Source: Thiothrix caldifontis
Lineage (GTDB): Bacteria > Pseudomonadota > Gammaproteobacteria > Thiotrichales > Thiotrichaceae
Length of the DNA: 64,000 bases
Direction: 5' to 3'
Assembly (NCBI RefSeq): GCF_900107695.1
Contig: NZ_FNQP01000004.1
Span: 62,001-126,000 of the forward strand
Both the position numbers and the translations under genes were made by a program. Positions 33,906-42,800 of this stretch are shown piece by piece (the first letter of the stretch is position 1; the number at the start of each line of letters is the position of its first letter). Below the pieces are notes generated by a model. It was not told the DNA's origin. It saw only the letters and a program-made list of their open reading frames with translations, and did no database searches.

Positions 33906-35416
33906 CAGACTTCCTCCCCTTCCACAACGTCGCCCACAATCCAAGTGTCTTTGCTGCCACCGCCTTGGGACGAATTCACCACCAATGAACCTTCCACCAA
34001 GGCCACGCGGGTCAAACCGCCCGGTGTAACAAAAATGTCCTTACCACTGAGGATGAACGGGCGTAAATCCACATGGCGCGGGGCGATTTTGATTCGGCTT
34101 TTCGGATCGTCCGCACGGCGATGCACGTCCGCTTCGGTATCAGTTTCGCACGACGTTGGTGTGACCGAAAGGCTCAAAGTCGGTTGGGCAATGTAATTGT
34201 TAGGGTCTTCTTGAATTAGCTTGCGGAATTCCTCGACTTTTTCGGGCGTGGAATGCGGCCCCACCAACATGCCATAACCACCGGATTCATTGGCAGGTTT
34301 CACCACCAATTCGGCAAGGTGTTCCAGCACGTATTCGCGGTCTTGTTCACGACGGCACACGTAAGTTGGCACATTCGGCAAGCTCGGCTCTTCGCCAAGA
34401 TAGTAACGGATCATGTCCGGTACGTAAGCGTAGATCACTTTATCATCTGCTACGCCACATCCCGGTGCATTGGCGATGGCAACTTTACCCTCTTTCCATG
34501 CACGCATAATGCCGGGAACGCCCAACATCGAATCTTCGCGGAACACTTCGGGGTCGATGAAATCGTCATCAATACGGCGATAGATCACGTCAACACGCTC
34601 TAAGCCCTTGATGGTTTTCATGTAGACATAGTTGTCGTTACCCACCACCAAATCCGCGCCTTCCAGCAATACCAAACCCGCTTGCTGCGCGAGGAAAGCG
34701 TGTTCAAAGTAGGCGGAGTTGTAGATGCCGGGTGTCATTAAGGCAATGGTCGGGTCATCTAAATCAGGACGCAATGAGGCGAGCATTTCGTACAATTGCG
34801 CGGGGTAATTGCTCACCGGACGAATTGGCAAGGTGTTGAAGATTTCGGGCAATACGCGCTTGGTAATGTTGCGGTTTTCCAGCATGTACGCCACGCCGGA
34901 CGGCACACGCAGATTGTCTTCCAGCACATACAGCACGCCATCGCTGTGACGCACCAAATCGGAGCCACAAATGTTCGCCCACACACTGTGCGGTGGGGTC
35001 ATGCCGATGCACGCTTGGCGGTAGCCTTTGGATTGCAGTACGATGTCAGCGGGCATTACGCCGTCTTTGAGAATCTTACCGCCATTATAGATGTCCTGAA
35101 TGAACATATTTAGTGCACGTATGCGTTGTTTTAGCCCTATTTCGGTGCGATCCCATTCCGTGGCGGGGATAATGCGCGGAATAATGTCGAACGGCCAAGC
35201 GCGGTCAATATTACCCGCATCGCTGTAAACCGTGAAGGTTATGCCCATTTCGCGGATAACCGCTTCGGATTCCTGCACACATTGGCGAAAACGGTCGGGG
35301 GTGAGGTGACGTAGATACTCCACCAGCTTGTAGCTGGCTTCTCGCGGTTGATGCACCGCAGCAATCAATTCGTCATATAACGAACCGGGATCGTACTGAT
35401 TCCATTCTTTTTTCAT
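33905..35416 (-). CDS. Circularly permuted type 2 ATP-grasp protein
   Basis: A 503-residue circularly permuted ATP-grasp enzyme, a predicted amide ligase. Family blocks: YSDAGNIDRAWPFDIIPRI, ALNMFIQDIYNGGKILKDG, MTPGIYNSAYFEH, GVADDKVIYAYVPDMIRYYLGE, and VVKPANESGGYGMLVGP, with the C-terminal PRHVDLRPFIL. Between LSLS and APRHVDLRP lies an acidic/basic segment of about 24 residues (near 418-441, containing TSCETDTEADVHRRADD) that is longer than I remember in homologues. First gene of the operon with alpha-E and transglutaminase-DUF2126. Confidence 0.9.
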   Translation of the reverse strand: MKKEWNQYDPGSLYDELIAAVHQPREASYKLVEYLRHLTPDRFRQCVQESEAVIREMGITFTVYSDAGNIDRAWPFDIIPRIIPATEWDRTEIGLKQRIRALNMFIQDIYNGGKILKDGVMPADIVLQSKGYRQACIGMTPPHSVWANICGSDLVRHSDGVLYVLEDNLRVPSGVAYMLENRNITKRVLPEIFNTLPIRPVSNYPAQLYEMLASLRPDLDDPTIALMTPGIYNSAYFEHAFLAQQAGLVLLEGADLVVGNDNYVYMKTIKGLERVDVIYRRIDDDFIDPEVFREDSMLGVPGIMRAWKEGKVAIANAPGCGVADDKVIYAYVPDMIRYYLGEEPSLPNVPTYVCRREQDREYVLEHLAELVVKPANESGGYGMLVGPHSTPEKVEEFRKLIQEDPNNYIAQPTLSLSVTPTSCETDTEADVHRRADDPKSRIKIAPRHVDLRPFILSGKDIFVTPGGLTRVALVEGSLVVNSSQGGGSKDTWIVGDVVEGEEV

Positions 35417-35540
35417 AGACTTATTCCAGTCAGGAGTCGATGTTGTAAACAGCGGCTGTCAACAGCCTGCAAACCTTATTGTTGTAATACATCTAGCAAG
35501 ATTCATGCCCACTGATTAGGAAACATGACAAGCAGGAACA

Positions 35541-35581
35541 TAAAAACGAAAAAGCCCCTATCCCATAGAAGATGAGGGGCT
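35541..35581 (-). terminator. Terminator of the cyclophilin gene
   Basis: On the minus strand AGCCCCT (35575-35581) pairs with AGGGGCT (35553-35559) and is followed by a T-rich run. It lies just after the cyclophilin stop at 35601. A 184-base gap (35417-35600) separates that gene from the ATP-grasp start; apart from this hairpin I see no gene in it. Confidence 0.7.
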
Positions 35582-35600
35582 AGGGTGAGAGATAGTTAAC

Positions 35601-36224
35601 TTACTCGACCACGGACACTTTATTCATAATAATCGGTTGCACAGGAACATCGCCGTGCGGACCAAAATTACCCGTTTTCACGCCAACAATTGCATCAACT
35701 ACATCCATGCCTTCGGTTACTTTACCAAATACCGCATAGCCCCAACCTTGTGGTGTTTCGGAGCGGAAGTTCAGGAAATCGTTGTTGTTAACGTTGATAA
35801 AGAACTGTGAAGATGCTGAATGCGGGTCATTAGTACGCGCCATTGCCAAGGTACCACGGTCATTTTTCAGACCATTGTTGGCTTCGTTCTTCACTGGCGG
35901 ACGCTTGTCTGCTTTTTCCTTCATGGTTTCGGTAAAACCGCCACCTTGAATCATAAAGCCCGGAATCACACGGTGAAAAATCGTACCGTTGTAAAAACCT
36001 TCATTGACATAAGCCAGAATGTTTTCGACAGTTTTAGGTGCAGCGTTAGCGTCCAATTCAACTGTAATGTTGCCTTTGGTGGTTTCGATCAGAATAGTAG
36101 ACATTTTATCTCCAGATTTGGATGGTTCAGCGGCCTTGTCAGCGACTTTATCGGCGGCATTGCAGCCAACAGAAGCGAACAGGCCAATCATCATGGCAAA
36201 AAGAAAACTTACAACACGTTTCAT
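35601..36224 (-). CDS. Peptidyl-prolyl isomerase (cyclophilin) with signal peptide and internal start
   Basis: A 207-residue cyclophilin. Residues 1-23 are a signal peptide ([20 protein letters not shown]), 24-40 a charged linker, and 41-207 a complete PpiB-like domain with [33 protein letters not shown] and WGYAVFGKV. The linker codes for SGDK as TCTGGAGATAAA and is followed by ATG at 36104, giving a perfect GGAG and five-base spacing in front of Met41. From there a 167-residue cytoplasmic PpiB-like form could be made. The full form is probably periplasmic; Cys21 is not in a good lipobox. Terminator downstream. Confidence 0.9.
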   Translation of the reverse strand: MKRVVSFLFAMMIGLFASVGCNAADKVADKAAEPSKSGDKMSTILIETTKGNITVELDANAAPKTVENILAYVNEGFYNGTIFHRVIPGFMIQGGGFTETMKEKADKRPPVKNEANNGLKNDRGTLAMARTNDPHSASSQFFINVNNNDFLNFRSETPQGWGYAVFGKVTEGMDVVDAIVGVKTGNFGPHGDVPVQPIIMNKVSVVE

Positions 36225-36252
36225 GCATAAACCCCGTATTTTTGATTGTGTT

Positions 36253-36289
36253 CAGGAAGTGCGCATCATACCGCGCACTTCCTGTTTTT
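36253..36289. other. 12-base perfect hairpin with T-run on the plus strand
   Basis: CAGGAAGTGCGC (36253-36264) and GCGCACTTCCTG (36273-36284) pair perfectly over an eight-base loop, followed by five T residues at 36285-36289 on the plus strand. Both flanking genes (queF and the cyclophilin) run on the minus strand, where no T-run follows. It may end queF transcripts as a bare stem, or end an antisense transcript. Confidence 0.6.
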
Positions 36290-36297
36290 CCAACCGA

Positions 36298-36687
36298 TTA
36301 CGGCAGTTCAACCTTGGGTGCTGGCTGCCAGCCTGCTTGGTGATGCTCGACAACCACCGTTGTGTAAATACCACCACGTACATTCCACACCCCGGTTAAG
36401 CGCATAAAACGTGGCTCAGTCGCAGCCACCAGATCCTCCAAGATTTTATTGGTGACAGCCTCGTGGAATGCCCCCTCTTCACGGTAGCTCCACATGTACA
36501 ATTTCAGGGATTTCAGTTCAACATTTTTCTGGTCAGGCACGTATTCAAGCTTGAACTGCGCAAAATCTGGCTGGCCTGTTTTGGGGCAAATGCACGTGAA
36601 TTCCGGCATGTCAATGCGGATCGTGTAATCACGCTGTGGGTTAGGGTTAGGGAAAGTTTCAAGGTCTTTGCTGGGGCGTGTGGACAT
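36298..36687 (-). CDS. queF: NADPH-dependent 7-cyano-7-deazaguanine reductase QueF (type I)
   Basis: A 129-residue unimodular QueF, which reduces preQ0 to preQ1 for queuosine in tRNA. The nucleophilic cysteine is Cys34 in [12 protein letters not shown] (31-42) with Asp41; the family substrate motif is [19 protein letters not shown]. Length is typical of the Bacillus-type short enzyme rather than the fused E. coli type. The start ATG 36687 is preceded by AGGAG, and that ribosome binding site lies partly in a stem of the leader. Standing alone, no other que gene nearby. Confidence 0.95.
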   Translation of the reverse strand: MSTRPSKDLETFPNPNPQRDYTIRIDMPEFTCICPKTGQPDFAQFKLEYVPDQKNVELKSLKLYMWSYREEGAFHEAVTNKILEDLVAATEPRFMRLTGVWNVRGGIYTTVVVEHHQAGWQPAPKVELP

Positions 36688-36780
36688 GGTTGCTCCTGTG
36701 CCTCCCGATGAACAGTCGGGATAAGTTGAAAAGGCACAGGTTTATACCACGATACCGGCATTTGTCCAGAACCCCGGTAT
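36688..36780 (-). promoter_or_regulatory. Structured queF leader overlapping the ribosome binding site
   Basis: On the minus strand ATACCGG/CCGGTAT (36774-36780 with 36752-36758) forms a first stem. Then CCTGTGCC (36733-36740) pairs with GGCACAGG (36695-36702) and encloses TCCCGA/TCGGGA (36716-36721 with 36703-36708). An 11-base bulge (36722-36732) interrupts the long hairpin. The Shine-Dalgarno AGGAG (36693-36697) shares three bases with the last arm. This is the form of a translational switch. It does not match the preQ1-I, -II or -III consensus as I know them. Confidence 0.5.
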
Positions 36781-36788
36781 TTAACCAT

Positions 36789-39113
36789 TTAAAAAATGGT
36801 CATTAACCTTAAGCCGAGAACAAAGACCAAGGCTGCAACCAACCCCGTGACAGCACCTTTGATAAACACGCTTTGCACTCCGGCAGCGTACTTAACCACG
36901 CTTTTATCGAGTTTGTCGATTTGGCGATCCCGTTGGGCAATGATTAAATCACGTTGATGCAGCGCTTCATCACGGTTCTGCAATTGCTGAAGCTGTTCTT
37001 TCAGTGTGTTTTCCAACGATTGGATGCGTAACGTTAATTCCTGAAGGCGTTCATCACGACGACGAATGTGTGCTTCTTTGGCAATAATCGTTTGATCACG
37101 GTCATGCAAACTGGTATCGCGTTTATTGAGTTGCTCATCACGTGCCTGAAGCTGAGCATCGCGCAAGGAAAGTGTGGTATCGCGCTCATGCAGGCTACTA
37201 TCACGCTTTGCCACTTCAGTATCACGTAGGTGAATCTGTTGATCACGTGCTTGTAATGCCTCTTCTTTGTGCTGGAGGTGCAAATCACGCTGTTCGAGTT
37301 GCGCATCACGCTCGGCGATGGTGGCATCACGTTCTGCGATGGTTTCTTCACGTTCTGAAAGAAACTCATCGCGATCTTGCACCGTTTGGTCACGAAGCTG
37401 TAACTGCACATCACGTTCTGCAATGCTTTGATCCCGCAGATGCACTTCGAGTTGCAGGTTACGTACTTGCTCATCGCGGGCAGAAATTTCCGTGTCACGC
37501 ACTTGCAGACTCGTATCGCGCTCTGTCAGGAACTCACCTAAGGTTTGGATGTGTTGGTCGCGCTCATTCAAAGAAGTATCCCGCTGCTGAACGGTATGAT
37601 CACGCTCAGTCAGTTGAAAGTCACGTTCCCTTATGGTGTCGTCACGTTGCTGAATAGCGGCATTACGCTCTGTAAGCAGCGAATCCCGGAAATGAATGGT
37701 TTCGTCACGCTCCTGCATTTGCCCGTTGAGTTGCGCAATATGCCCATCGCGTTCTTTGATGCTGTGATCCCGTTCGCCGATGGTGACATCACGGCTTTGC
37801 ATTTGGGAATCACGTAACTGCAATTGCTTGTCACGTTCGCGCAGTTGCAAGTCTTGCCCACTGATGCGCGTGTCACGCTCACGCAACGAAATATCACGTT
37901 CCTTCAGGCGGCGATCACGTTCTGTAATTTGCACATCACGTTCTTCAACCGTGCGATCACGGCTAGACAGGCGGGTATCACGATCCCGCAGGTCTTCGTC
38001 AGCTTTGTTAATGCGTTCATCACGCATCATTAATTGGCGATCACGCTCCGTAAGCTGGCTATCGCGTGCCTGTAAGTGATCTTCTAGTTCACGGATGGTT
38101 TGCAGAAAATCCAACCCTTGCTGATCACGACTACGAATCGCCTCTTCCCGCAAACGCAATTCGTTATCACGCTCAGCAACCGTGCGATCGCGTTCGCTGA
38201 TTTCCCGATCACGCTGGCTTAAGGTTGCATCACGCTTTTCTACTTGCTGCTGCTGAATACCGATGCGCTGATCACGCTCTTGCAGCAGACTGGCTTTTTC
38301 CTTCAGTAACAGTTCACGGGCTTGAATTTGCTGATCACGCTCCGCAATGGTGCGATCACGGGATTGTAAGTGCTGATTCGCCAGATCAATATGGGAATCG
38401 CGGGCAGCCAACTGGCGGTCACGTTCCGAGAGGTGGTTATCCCGTTCGCTCAGGTGTTTGTCACGTTCCTTGAGCATTTTTTCCTGCTCTAAGGTTTGGC
38501 GGGTACGTTCCTGCAATAAAGTTTCGCGATCCAACAATTGCTGGTCTTTTTTGATAATGCTGTCATCACGGCTTTGCAGCAGCTTATCTTTACTTTGAAT
38601 GGCTTGGTCGATACGTGACAGCGAACGGTCTTTGTCTTCAAGACTGCGGTCACGCATTTGGATTTGCAGTTCTTTTTCCTGCAACAATTTTTCGTAATGT
38701 GCTAAGTTTTGTTCGAGGTTATTTAAGCGGGTTTCGCGATCCTCCAGCATGGTATCCCGCTGTTGAACGGCACGATCCCGCGCGATCATGACGTCATCAC
38801 GGTGACGTAAGGCTTTTTCCTTGTCTTCTAGCAATTGATTTTGCTGTGTTAATAGCTTTTCTTTTTCGCCCAGCAACCGTGCCAACGTTTCCATGCGTTT
38901 ATCACGTTCGTCGATCCGTGCATCACGCACCCGAATGTGCCCATCTTTTTCTAGCAATAAGCCTGATATTTCGCGCAAGCGCTGATCGCGCTCTTGTAAA
39001 CGTAGCGCCAACTCATCCACGCTGGTTTTCAATGCCTGCTTATCATTCAATGTGAGATAAACATTTGAATCCAGTTTCTTAAAAATATCGAGATCCTTTT
39101 CTTCTAATTTCAT
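36789..39113 (-). CDS. Giant tail-anchored heptad-repeat coiled-coil protein
   Basis: A 774-residue protein made of one long run of seven-residue units of the form xRDxxLx (for example LSERD-NHLSERD-RQLAARD), from about residue 35 to 730. Arg-Asp at two positions and a hydrophobic residue recur with few breaks, predicting a continuous charged coiled coil around 100 nm long if fully helical. The only membrane segment is at the C-terminus (about 748-770, FIKGAVTGLVAALVFVLGLRL), so the rod probably projects into the cytoplasm from a tail anchor. No cysteine is present and no catalytic domain is visible. Function unknown; a structural, filament or spacer role is possible. A short globular N-terminus (1-34) is unlike known domains. 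Confidence 0.8.
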   Translation of the reverse strand: MKLEEKDLDIFKKLDSNVYLTLNDKQALKTSVDELALRLQERDQRLREISGLLLEKDGHIRVRDARIDERDKRMETLARLLGEKEKLLTQQNQLLEDKEKALRHRDDVMIARDRAVQQRDTMLEDRETRLNNLEQNLAHYEKLLQEKELQIQMRDRSLEDKDRSLSRIDQAIQSKDKLLQSRDDSIIKKDQQLLDRETLLQERTRQTLEQEKMLKERDKHLSERDNHLSERDRQLAARDSHIDLANQHLQSRDRTIAERDQQIQARELLLKEKASLLQERDQRIGIQQQQVEKRDATLSQRDREISERDRTVAERDNELRLREEAIRSRDQQGLDFLQTIRELEDHLQARDSQLTERDRQLMMRDERINKADEDLRDRDTRLSSRDRTVEERDVQITERDRRLKERDISLRERDTRISGQDLQLRERDKQLQLRDSQMQSRDVTIGERDHSIKERDGHIAQLNGQMQERDETIHFRDSLLTERNAAIQQRDDTIRERDFQLTERDHTVQQRDTSLNERDQHIQTLGEFLTERDTSLQVRDTEISARDEQVRNLQLEVHLRDQSIAERDVQLQLRDQTVQDRDEFLSEREETIAERDATIAERDAQLEQRDLHLQHKEEALQARDQQIHLRDTEVAKRDSSLHERDTTLSLRDAQLQARDEQLNKRDTSLHDRDQTIIAKEAHIRRRDERLQELTLRIQSLENTLKEQLQQLQNRDEALHQRDLIIAQRDRQIDKLDKSVVKYAAGVQSVFIKGAVTGLVAALVFVLGLRLMTIF
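36900..39050. repeat. 21-bp periodic tandem repeat DNA inside the coiled-coil gene
   Basis: The heptads are written in DNA as a diverged 21-base period; on the plus strand short words such as ATCACG, TCACGTT and TCACGCTC return again and again at multiples of 21 bases. This pattern suggests growth by unequal exchange or slippage, followed by drift. It is coding and not a CRISPR array. Confidence 0.75.
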
Positions 39114-39239
39114 GATTGCTTCCTAAGCACTACCAGCACGCACCATTAGCAGACATTTGCCCTATCTGTGCAAAAACTCATGGAGAAATGCTCTGGATTT
39201 TGGCATAAATAATAATATTTCGCCATGCTACTTTTTACA

Positions 39240-41528
39240 TTAGCGATTCCACAGATGCATTTGTGCGGTGCGCCATTCGCGTACTTGTCTATTTTCACCA
39301 GAAGCAGGGAAATCTAGGCGCAATTCCCCCGTTTCAGACGTGTTTAGCAATTTTATATCACGGGCAACATAACGTTGCATAACGCTAGGATGCGGATGAT
39401 GAAAACGATTACGGTAGCCACTGGTCACAATACCCAAGGTTGGCGCAACCGCCTGAATAAAGGCGGGGCTGGAAGATGTCTTACTACCATGATGCGGTAG
39501 CAATAATACCTCAGCGCGTAAGTCTGCGGCCTGCTTGACTAACCACTTCTCTGCCGGACGCTCAATATCAGCCGTTAATAATACACTGTGGTAGGCATTT
39601 GCTATTTTTAATACACAAGAACGGTTGTTTTGTGTGACATCTGGAAATTTTTCATCTGGATGCAAGAGCATGAATTCAACCCCGTCCCACTGCCATGCCT
39701 GACCGGCCGTACACAAATCGGCATGATGAGCTGGCAAGGTATCCACGCTACTGACTAACACCTGACTAACCGGCATGGCGCTCACTAGCGCCGCTGCCCC
39801 ACCGCTATGATCATTATCTGCATGAGACACGACTAAGGTATCGAGTTGCGTAATACCTTGCCCACGCAACCAGGGTAATACCACTAACGCCCCCGTATCA
39901 AAACTATCGGATACTTTAGGGCCAGTATCGAAAACCAAAGTATGATGCGCTGTTTGCACCACGCTGGCTAAACCTTGCCCAACATCCAACACGCTGACAC
40001 GAAAAGCACCGTTCTCTACCTTGGGCGGTTGCCATAATACCAATGGCAACATCAGTAACATCCCCAACCAGCGTCCAGGCATTCCACGCGGCAACCACAA
40101 GATAACAAAGCCTAATAACGCCAGAAATAACCAAGGCATGGGAAGTAACGGCATGTACATTGCCGAAAAGGGGAGCGATGCCAACCACTCCAACACCCAC
40201 ATCAGCCACTCCAACAAGGTAGCCGCTAGGATCCAAACCCAGCTTGCGGCTGTTGCCCACCACCCTGCCAGCACAATCCCCAACAATACCAAGGGTGTCA
40301 CCACAAACGTGACGATGGGAATAGCCAACAGATTCGCTAAGGGCGAACTCAACGAAATCATCCCGAAAAAACCAGCAGCCAAAGGAATCGTCCCCAGTGA
40401 TAACACCAACTGCATCCACACCACTGCGGATTTGCCCAGTTTACGTTGGCGTATTCCCAACCATACCAGTAACGCCACCGTTGAAAACGATAACCAAAAA
40501 CCCACGGATAAACTGGCTAACGGGTCAAGCAATAACACCAGCAACAAAGCAAGACTCATGGTGACACTGAACGGCACGTGTCGTCGCCACACCAAACCCG
40601 CCATAACCACCAGCAACATAATCAAGGTACGCTGGGTTGGAATATTAAAGCCCGCTAGCAATGCATAACCCGTTGCCAACACACCACCGGTTAAGGCTGC
40701 TGCTACCCGTAAGGGCAACCACAAATACAACATAGGGAACAAACGCCAGACTCCCCAAACCGGCAAAATACCCAAACTCGCCACCATCGTGATATGCAAA
40801 CCCGAAATCGCTAACAGATGAATCGTGCCGGTTTTGCGCAACACCTCCCATTGTTGCTGAGGAATCGCTTCGGTATAGGCAATTGCCAACCCCTGCACCA
40901 ACCCGGTCATCTCGGAACCTGACAAGGCCGTCGCAATTTTTTCCTGCAAATGCTGGCGCAGATGATTCGGTTGCCACCAATCGGCTGCGTCTAAGCGTTG
41001 ATTATCCGCAGACTTGCGCACATAGCCACTTCCTCCAATGCGTTGCGTAAACAACCATTGCTCATAGTCAAAACCATTAGGGTTCATGAAACCGTTAGGG
41101 CGTTTAGCGCGTATCAGCAATTGCCAGCGCTCACCCGCACGAATAAAAGGAACATCATCCGCATACCAAGCTACCTTTAAATGTCCACGGTAATGTGGCG
41201 TATCAGCCGCAAACAGAAAACTTAAGCCATCAACCCGCTGTTCCGGCACATCAGCAACCATACCCGTTAGGAGAATGTCCTCACCTTCCCAAGCTTCCGG
41301 CAACCAATCCGCCCGTACCCCATGTGCAACCCATAAGGCGTAAACACTACCCAGCAACATCCCTGCCAATAGCGTCACCGCAACCCAACGCCGGTACAAA
41401 CTCAAACCCACAATCAAGCCCGTGAGACTCGCAACAACACCCCAAAACAGTGCATCCATAACCGGTAGACGCGGCAAAACCAGCAACACCAACGTGCCTA
41501 TAAAAAAACTCACTGAAAAGGTGCGCAT
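39240..41528 (-). CDS. comEC: DNA uptake channel protein ComEC/Rec2
   Basis: A 762-residue ComEC/Rec2 family protein that carries single-stranded DNA across the inner membrane in natural transformation. The N-terminal part has membrane helices and the OB-like DUF4131 region (DWLPEAWEGEDILLTGMVADVPEQ), the middle the Competence domain with many helices (GTIHLLAISGLHITMVASLG is the hallmark), and the C-terminus a metallo-beta-lactamase-like domain (VSHADNDHSGG, LLPHHGSKTSSS). Start at ATG 41528 or, less likely, TTG 41537; no clear ribosome binding site is seen. Complete and intact, so competence is possible, though no other com gene is in the window. Confidence 0.92.
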   Translation of the reverse strand: MRTFSVSFFIGTLVLLVLPRLPVMDALFWGVVASLTGLIVGLSLYRRWVAVTLLAGMLLGSVYALWVAHGVRADWLPEAWEGEDILLTGMVADVPEQRVDGLSFLFAADTPHYRGHLKVAWYADDVPFIRAGERWQLLIRAKRPNGFMNPNGFDYEQWLFTQRIGGSGYVRKSADNQRLDAADWWQPNHLRQHLQEKIATALSGSEMTGLVQGLAIAYTEAIPQQQWEVLRKTGTIHLLAISGLHITMVASLGILPVWGVWRLFPMLYLWLPLRVAAALTGGVLATGYALLAGFNIPTQRTLIMLLVVMAGLVWRRHVPFSVTMSLALLLVLLLDPLASLSVGFWLSFSTVALLVWLGIRQRKLGKSAVVWMQLVLSLGTIPLAAGFFGMISLSSPLANLLAIPIVTFVVTPLVLLGIVLAGWWATAASWVWILAATLLEWLMWVLEWLASLPFSAMYMPLLPMPWLFLALLGFVILWLPRGMPGRWLGMLLMLPLVLWQPPKVENGAFRVSVLDVGQGLASVVQTAHHTLVFDTGPKVSDSFDTGALVVLPWLRGQGITQLDTLVVSHADNDHSGGAAALVSAMPVSQVLVSSVDTLPAHHADLCTAGQAWQWDGVEFMLLHPDEKFPDVTQNNRSCVLKIANAYHSVLLTADIERPAEKWLVKQAADLRAEVLLLPHHGSKTSSSPAFIQAVAPTLGIVTSGYRNRFHHPHPSVMQRYVARDIKLLNTSETGELRLDFPASGENRQVREWRTAQMHLWNR

Positions 41529-41583
41529 ATTTCGCAAACCATGGATAATGAATAACCTTTATTCTTATTGCTGTTAAAACTTC

Positions 41584-42123
41584 ATGCCGCGAAAATTTCT
41601 GCGTAAACTGTTTCCCGACCCTGAGAAACTCAAAGAGCACAAACATCTTCAGTTTTTAGGGGATACGCTGCATTTGCCTTGTCTGTGGCATTTGAATCGA
41701 CGGAATGTTGCCTCAGCATTTGCTATCGGGCTGTTTTGCATGTGGATTCCTGTACCATTCCAGTCCATTATCGCCGCATTATTAGCCGTTTTTTTCCGTG
41801 CAAACCTGCCCTTAGCCGTCGTCTTAGTCTTTGTCACCAATCCCGTCACCATGCCCCCAATGCTCTATGCAGCTTACTTGTTAGGGGCTGCCATCGTCGG
41901 GCATCCTCCTGCGGGTTTCAACTTTGAACCCAGCCTTGACTGGTTAATGAATGGACTGATATTAATCTGGAAACCGTTTTTACTCGGTATCTTCATTAGT
42001 GCGGTGTTGTCATCCATCTCAGGCTATTACATGGTTCATCTATTGTGGCGCTTGCACCTGATCCGACATTTAAAAGAGCGGCGCGAACGCAAACACCGTA
42101 AAACACCACCGCCGCAAGACTAA
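41584..42123 (+). CDS. DUF2062 membrane protein
   Basis: A 179-residue protein of the DUF2062 family ([62 protein letters not shown]). Three or four membrane helices; the amphipathic N-terminus and basic C-terminus ([11 protein letters not shown]) face the cytoplasm. The role of the family is unknown, though it occurs next to ComEC or Lol genes in related bacteria. Divergent from comEC with a 55-base gap; convergent with lolD, four bases of overlap. Confidence 0.85.
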   Translation: MPRKFLRKLFPDPEKLKEHKHLQFLGDTLHLPCLWHLNRRNVASAFAIGLFCMWIPVPFQSIIAALLAVFFRANLPLAVVLVFVTNPVTMPPMLYAAYLLGAAIVGHPPAGFNFEPSLDWLMNGLILIWKPFLLGIFISAVLSSISGYYMVHLLWRLHLIRHLKERRERKHRKTPPPQD

Positions 42124-42800
42124 GCATGACTCAACACACCATCGGTCAAGCGATACACCGTATCCATTTTTGCAGCCAATTGCAGGTCATGCGTGACCAC
42201 CACAAACGCGGTTCCCAAAGAATCATTCAAACTCTGCATCAAATTAAATACATTCTCAGCCGTGTGGTGATCCAAGTTACCCGTAGGTTCGTCGGCTAAT
42301 ACCGCTTGCGGGCGTGTCACCAAAGCACGGGCAATCGCCGCACGCTGACGTTCCCCACCAGACAGTTGCGCCGGTTTATGGTTGAGTCGCTCTTTTAAAC
42401 CTACCTTCGTCAACATATCCGCTGCCTGAGCGCTGGCTTCTGCGACTTTTACCCCACGAATCAACAGCGGCATTGCTACATTTTCCAATGCGGTAAATTC
42501 AGGTAGCAAATGATGAAACTGGTAAATAAAGCCCATTGACTCATTACGCAACACCCCCCGTTCTGTATCCGATAACTGATCCATGCGCTTGCCTAGCACT
42601 TCCACATGCCCTGAGGATGGCAAATCCAAGCCCCCCATCAAATGCAACAAAGTGCTTTTACCACTACCGGAACTACCTAAAATTGCTACTTTTTCACCCG
42701 CATGAATCTGTAAATCCACCCCGCGTAACACTTCCACGTCTAAACGGCCTTCCGTGAAGCGCTTGCCCAGTTGTTGGCAGGAAATAATCACCTTACTCAT
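42120..42800 (-). CDS. lolD: Lipoprotein-releasing ABC ATPase LolD
   Basis: A 226-residue ABC ATPase driving release of outer-membrane lipoproteins from the inner membrane to LolA. Walker A GSSGSGKS (42-49), Q-loop region [23 protein letters not shown] (typical LolD), signature LSGGERQR, Walker [13 protein letters not shown]-loop VTHD. Start at ATG 42800, inside the last codons of the LolC/E-type gene (8-base overlap); a longer frame to 42881 would lie in that gene. Third gene of the minus-strand lol operon. Confidence 0.94.
   Translation of the reverse strand: MSKVIISCQQLGKRFTEGRLDVEVLRGVDLQIHAGEKVAILGSSGSGKSTLLHLMGGLDLPSSGHVEVLGKRMDQLSDTERGVLRNESMGFIYQFHHLLPEFTALENVAMPLLIRGVKVAEASAQAADMLTKVGLKERLNHKPAQLSGGERQRAAIARALVTRPQAVLADEPTGNLDHHTAENVFNLMQSLNDSLGTAFVVVTHDLQLAAKMDTVYRLTDGVLSHA

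Noticed and set aside
29586-35416. Peptidoglycan or lantibiotic-type modification cluster
   Set aside because: No precursor peptide gene was found near the three genes, and known lantibiotic enzymes are of other families.
36688-36780. queF leader as a standard preQ1-I riboswitch
   Set aside because: The A-rich tail and the short hairpin of the class are missing; only the general idea of a switch remains.
36900-39050. CRISPR-like short repeats
   Set aside because: The period is 21 bases with no constant repeat and spacer, and the region codes for a continuous heptad protein.
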